A stretch of 19,986 nucleotides of DNA from JAKFWF01 sp031365375 (GTDB lineage: Bacteria; Pseudomonadota; Alphaproteobacteria; Rhizobiales; Hyphomicrobiaceae): contig JANLXZ010000449.1 of the NCBI GenBank assembly GCA_031365375.1, forward strand, positions 1-19,986, written 5' to 3'. A program made the translations under genes and the position numbers. The notes beneath the pieces are model-generated. The model had not been told where the DNA came from and ran no database searches. It saw only the letters and a list, made by a program, of their open reading frames with translations. Positions 16,356 through 19,986 of this stretch are shown here, one piece after another; positions within the stretch are counted from its first letter, which is position 1; each line of letters opens with the position of its first letter.

Positions 16356-17860
16356 CAATCGTCTACTTCAACGCCGAGTGACGTATCATCCTCGACGAGA
16401 TTATTCAGGAACACGTCCCACTTCGCGTCGATGAGCAACGCCGCTTCTGCTGGCTGTAATACGGTGAACAAACCGGTGGCGTCCTCGGTCACGAGCTTAT
16501 CGTCGATCAGCCGGCCGAGCGCCTCGCTCACATCGAAATCGACGTCAATCTCGAACGTGTTTCGCAGATAGTTCTCGATACCGCGATCGACGTCTTTGAG
16601 CTGGTCTCGGCTGGCCGGTGTCTTGGCCAAAACGCAATAGAGCAGCATTTCTTCCTTGAAGTCTTCTTCCGCGGCGCGATCGGCGAGTTTGATCATCGCG
16701 CTGCGATTGTCGGCCATGGCGTGGAAATACAGGTTCTGCGCCATGACGACCATATAACGCTGGCGCTGGTTCATAAAGTTGACGCCTTGGCGCAACGCAA
16801 TGCCGCCGAGGCCCGCCACCGCACCGATGGCTGCCACTGGGTTCGAGGCCGCCAACGCGATCTTGCCGGCCGCGCCGAACATACCCATGCCGACGCTGCC
16901 GCCGCTGGTCAGGCCGAGTTTGATTTTATCGAACCGGCGAAACGCCACGCGCGTATTCGGAAAAATCATTTCGATGTCCGAACGCGGCATGTTTTTGAAC
17001 AGCTTCATATAGATATTGTCGGAACGGATTTGAGCCGACAACAGTGAACGCACCTTCTTGACGTGCCGCTCGGCTTCCTTGCGCGACCAACTATGCTTGC
17101 GCATCAGTTCGCCGACGCGTTGCTCCGCCGGTTTCAGCTTGAAGAGCACGAACAGCCGGCGGAAAATCGGTACCTCGAATTCAACCTTGCGATAGAATTT
17201 TCGAGCGTCGCGGCGCTGCTCCATCGTCGACGAGCGACCGCGATAGTAGACCAGTAACTCGTCGAAAGCATCGAGATCGACTTGCAGCTCGAGCCCGTAG
17301 TGGGACCCCTTGGCCAACAAATCCAGGTCCTTCGGATCGACTTGAATGTAGTTTGCCTGCTTCAACAGGCCTTTGACGTGGGCAACCACGTTTGCCTGCA
17401 TTTTCTTGCGATCCGTCGCCGAGAAAGCGCGCGTCGTCAGTAGGTCGCTGTCGGGATTGAACGCTTCGTAGGATTTATCGACGTCGCGCAGACCGGCAGA
17501 ATAGGTCTGCCGGCGCCAGTAGTCGAGGTATTGGAAGAATTTCCGTGCTTCCTTGGCGACGCCAGGTGCCCATGCATTGGCATGGGTAAGGCGATCGATG
17601 AGAGCCGTCTTGGTGATCGGAATAAACGTTTCCCGGGTCGCGTCGCTATGCTTGGCGATGATCTCTATATTGGGCAGTTCAGGGCCACCCGTGCCGGCGG
17701 GTACGACGATCGGCGGCATCAGAATGGCTGGCTCCTGTTCCGGTTTACGGATGCCCTTTTCAGCTCCGCTCGCCAGGCGTTGTGCATGCGGCGCGCCAGC
17801 GTTTCCCGCTGGCGGGTTCGCAAACATCGAACGCGTCGTGGTCGTAGATGCCGACGACAT
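16355..17860 (-). CDS. DUF3754/TMEM143-like membrane-associated protein
   Basis: The 501-aa product resembles the DUF3754 family, which includes mitochondrial TMEM143 and bacterial relatives of unknown function; I recognise it by family pattern only. Segments recalling the family are YYRGRS near 203-208, FYRKVEFEVPIFRRLFVLFKLK, NIYMKLFKNMPRSDIEMIFPN near 281-300, and QNLYFHAMADN near 373-384 with EEDFKEEMLLYCVL near 394-407. A Gly/Ala-rich hydrophobic stretch at about 316-360 could form one or two membrane helices. The first 75 residues are low-complexity (Ser/Thr/Ala/Pro). The ATG at 17860 has GAGGG at good spacing, so an ATG at 17890 is dropped. Its stop overlaps the prmA start. Confidence 0.72.
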   Translation of the reverse strand: MSSASTTTTRSMFANPPAGNAGAPHAQRLASGAEKGIRKPEQEPAILMPPIVVPAGTGGPELPNIEIIAKHSDATRETFIPITKTALIDRLTHANAWAPGVAKEARKFFQYLDYWRRQTYSAGLRDVDKSYEAFNPDSDLLTTRAFSATDRKKMQANVVAHVKGLLKQANYIQVDPKDLDLLAKGSHYGLELQVDLDAFDELLVYYRGRSSTMEQRRDARKFYRKVEFEVPIFRRLFVLFKLKPAEQRVGELMRKHSWSRKEAERHVKKVRSLLSAQIRSDNIYMKLFKNMPRSDIEMIFPNTRVAFRRFDKIKLGLTSGGSVGMGMFGAAGKIALAASNPVAAIGAVAGLGGIALRQGVNFMNQRQRYMVVMAQNLYFHAMADNRSAMIKLADRAAEEDFKEEMLLYCVLAKTPASRDQLKDVDRGIENYLRNTFEIDVDFDVSEALGRLIDDKLVTEDATGLFTVLQPAEAALLIDAKWDVFLNNLVEDDTSLGVEVDD

Positions 17861-18152
17861 GGTCTTTCCCTCACACACTCGGCCCGACAATTAATGCCCT
17901 TTACAGACCCGAGTTCTACGAGCCTTAGGCCCCGATTGTCGAGGGTTCCTCATGGCGATGAGGTCCGATAGCGCCCCCTTGTGTGGCGTTTAAGGTTCGT
18001 TTTGTGAATGCGTCGTGCAATGGCCCCGATGCGGCCACAGTCATGAAGTGAATTGAACGGACGTTCAGATCTGCGGGGATCGGTCTTGGGAAGGAGATGC
18101 GCGTCAGCGGCCGGCAGGCTGTCGGCGAACGATCTTTGTTTAGGGGGCAACC
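17861..18152. promoter_or_regulatory. Divergent promoter region, DUF3754 gene / J-domain gene
   Basis: This 292-bp gap carries both promoters and two perfect inverted repeats: CCTCAT-GGCG-ATGAGG at 17948-17963 (six-base arms) and TGAACG-GA-CGTTCA at 18054-18067. A run of G at 18143-18147 (AGGGGG) is five bases before the TTG start of the J-domain gene. No consensus -35/-10 pair could be fixed for either gene. Confidence 0.5.
18054..18067. promoter_or_regulatory. Perfect 14-bp palindrome, TetR-style candidate operator
   Basis: TGAACG and CGTTCA face each other with a two-base centre (GA), which is a perfect inverted repeat. The arm length and spacing resemble operators of TetR-family repressors. 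It lies about 86 bases upstream of the J-domain gene start and could control that gene or the divergent DUF3754 gene. No TetR-family gene is in the window. Confidence 0.45.
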
Positions 18153-19898
18153 TTGGTTCCAATCTCGGGACAATGTGCTCGCGTCGCAGGGCGTGCGCGT
18201 AAATTCGGACCGGTATTCGCCGTGGCGCTGGTCGCGTTCGCGAGCTGGTTGTTCTGTGCCGGCATTGCCGACGCGCGGGAGCGGGTGTCGCTGCCCTACA
18301 GCTGCAACATGGATCGCGGCCGTCTACGCGTCGAGCCAGCGTCCGATAAGTCATACCAAATCTTAGGCCAGCGCGAGCAGCAGGTTCATACCTACTGTCC
18401 CGATCAAAGCGGCACTAAGTGCCGTACGTGGACCGTGCATCGGTTCGCAGTCAGCTGTAGCGGTGGCAAGGCCGCGTGGTCGGAGATTGTCGCCGCCGCA
18501 GCCGGACGCGAGCGCGCCAATGTTGCGGTCGAGAATGGTCAGCTCTTACTGCGCGTGGCGCCGCAACCGCAAACGTGGCGGGAGCGCATCTGTGGTGAAC
18601 TCGAGCGTGCGCCTTGGCGCGGTCCGGCGACGTGGGAGCGATGCCAAGGACGAGGCAGCGGCGGTGTTAAGTCCGTATCACGCTCGCATATGGTCGCGTT
18701 GCCGCGCGGATATGCGCCGCTTGGGCTCATCGGCGCGCGTGTATTGTCTGACGGTGAACCATCGGCGCGGATCGCCGCGACTGAACCTACTGCGTCCGCC
18801 GAGGTTCCCGCGATCATCAGTGGTCCAAGCCAGAGTGATCGACCGGTCGTCACCGATCTACCAGCGAACATCGAGCGCCCGTCAGTTCAAGTACAACCGC
18901 CGGGCCAAGCGCAAGCGCCGGTGAACGACGGTGTGCCGCCGGTCGCGCCTTTGCAACCGGCCGCAGCTTTGCCGCGACAAGCTCAGGCGGTGGCGGGCGA
19001 GATGCATCAGGCGGTCACGACTGAGCGGTTGGAGGCACGGCTGGGCCCGTCAGCTGTCGAATCGTTCGCAGCTGTCGCTATGGCGCCGCGCGCCGCGATG
19101 CCGGCGGAGCCAGCGACGGACGCACCGGTCATCGGGCGGGCCAAGGCGGAACCGGTCAGAACATGGCCAGTGGCCTGGACGACGCGGGTCGAAGCGACAC
19201 CGTCGACGGCTTCACGCGAAGATTACGGATCAAGTTTGCCGCAAAGCATGATGCAACTGCTGGTCGCCGGGTTGCTCGGGACCGCGCTCCTCGTCACGGT
19301 TGCCGTAACGCGACGGCGTCGTATCGCACGGGTGCAATGGAATCGGGTGGACCCGGATCTCGTCGGCAACGGGGTCTACCGTGAAGGAGACGGCGAACGA
19401 GCCGTTGCGCTGCGAACGAAGTCGGACGGGCACATTGCGTTGATCACCAACGCTCTTGAACGATTAGCCACCGTGGCGCCGCTGCGAAATACGTTGTCGC
19501 GCGAGTTGCAGTCGAGCGAACGTCGATTGGCAGTTGTCATAGCCGCGATCGGCACCCCGAAGGCAACTCCCGAAGACTGGACTAAAGCACGCCGGCGACT
19601 GGAGCGGATCGCGCAAGACCTGGATCGGCTTCAGCAAATCTCGGATAGTGCGGTGCATAGTCTTTCTGGCCTCAGCGCAACACGGACTTTGCCGCGTGAC
19701 CGAGCCGAGGCGTATGCCGCTCTGGGCGTTACGACGGGCGTAAGCGAGGCAATTCTCAAGAAGCTGGTGGACGCCTTGCGCGTCAGTTGGCACCCCGATC
19801 TGGCGAAAGGCGACGACGATCGGGTGTTGCGCGATGCGCGCATCAAGGAGATCAACGTCGCATGGGACTTGATCACCGGCAAGCGGGAGAGCGAGTAG
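18153..19898 (+). CDS. Exported/membrane J-domain-like protein
   Basis: The 581-aa product has an N-terminal signal peptide (about 18-40, ending CAGIADA), a first domain to about residue 165 with six cysteines (from YSC to WERC) and a CRTWTVHRF stretch, and a long Pro/Ala/Gln-rich linker. A membrane segment at about 366-386 (LLVAGLLGTALLVTVAV, followed by TRRRRI) and a helical, probably coiled-coil region at about 430-510 come next. A J-like domain closes it, with His547-Pro-Asp549 in SWHPDLAKGDDDRV. The J domain would be cytoplasmic and able to stimulate an Hsp70 such as DnaK, and the cysteine domain periplasmic. The start is a TTG at 18153 with AGGGGG at good spacing; no ATG keeps the signal peptide. 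Confidence 0.75.
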   Translation: MVPISGQCARVAGRARKFGPVFAVALVAFASWLFCAGIADARERVSLPYSCNMDRGRLRVEPASDKSYQILGQREQQVHTYCPDQSGTKCRTWTVHRFAVSCSGGKAAWSEIVAAAAGRERANVAVENGQLLLRVAPQPQTWRERICGELERAPWRGPATWERCQGRGSGGVKSVSRSHMVALPRGYAPLGLIGARVLSDGEPSARIAATEPTASAEVPAIISGPSQSDRPVVTDLPANIERPSVQVQPPGQAQAPVNDGVPPVAPLQPAAALPRQAQAVAGEMHQAVTTERLEARLGPSAVESFAAVAMAPRAAMPAEPATDAPVIGRAKAEPVRTWPVAWTTRVEATPSTASREDYGSSLPQSMMQLLVAGLLGTALLVTVAVTRRRRIARVQWNRVDPDLVGNGVYREGDGERAVALRTKSDGHIALITNALERLATVAPLRNTLSRELQSSERRLAVVIAAIGTPKATPEDWTKARRRLERIAQDLDRLQQISDSAVHSLSGLSATRTLPRDRAEAYAALGVTTGVSEAILKKLVDALRVSWHPDLAKGDDDRVLRDARIKEINVAWDLITGKRESE

Positions 19899-19986
19899 AG
19901 CGCTTGAAGGCCGGGCTTCGAACCTGCATGGTGGGCGAATCGTCATCCATTTGGATTCAAATGCTCCCATGGCTCGCATCGGCTTT

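Overview
The window is GC-rich DNA (roughly 60% by eye) from an alphaproteobacterium, probably of the order Hyphomicrobiales (Bradyrhizobium/Xanthobacteraceae-like). The evidence is the set of protein families: a DUF1127 small protein, a secreted-then-membrane J-domain protein of a type I associate with Bradyrhizobium relatives, propionyl-CoA carboxylase beta with a MutA-type mutase subunit, and YkuD L,D-transpeptidase. No rRNA, tRNA, CRISPR array, insertion sequence or phage gene was recognised. It reads as ordinary chromosome with one small accessory patch (Uma2 nuclease plus vapBC, 9.76-11.1 kb).

Layout. 0.2-1.5 kb (minus): a nitroreductase followed 32 bp later by an FMN-dependent flavin-reductase-like protein. 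1.6-4.7 kb (plus): two exported proteins, a von Willebrand A (VWA) protein and a smaller neighbour, that share a module of about 82 residues, five copies in the first and three in the second. 4.7-6.6 kb (minus): a cobalamin-free methylmalonyl-CoA mutase small subunit. 6.8-9.7 kb (plus): L,D-transpeptidase, a small membrane protein and propionyl-CoA carboxylase beta, closed by a strong hairpin. 9.8-10.3 kb (plus): a solitary Uma2-family nuclease. 10.4-11.1 kb (minus): a vapBC toxin-antitoxin pair with an overlapping start/stop and a palindromic operator. 11.1-14.8 kb (minus): RraA-family protein, exported alpha/beta hydrolase and M24 aminopeptidase P. 15.1-15.4 kb (plus): DUF1127 protein behind a 349-bp gap that holds a near-perfect 17-bp palindrome. 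15.4-17.9 kb (minus): a DUF3754/TMEM143-like protein whose stop codon overlaps the start of prmA. 18.15-19.9 kb (plus): the J-domain protein.

How the genes work together. mutA and pccB both belong to the propionyl-CoA to succinyl-CoA route, but the partner subunits (MutB, PccA) are not in the window. The VWA pair, the L,D-transpeptidase, the exported hydrolase and the J-domain protein all carry export signals, so much of the window concerns the cell envelope. The most unusual features are the shared repeat module of the VWA pair, the coupling of a TMEM143-like protein to prmA, the inside-out arrangement of the J-domain protein, and several unassigned palindromes in promoter regions.
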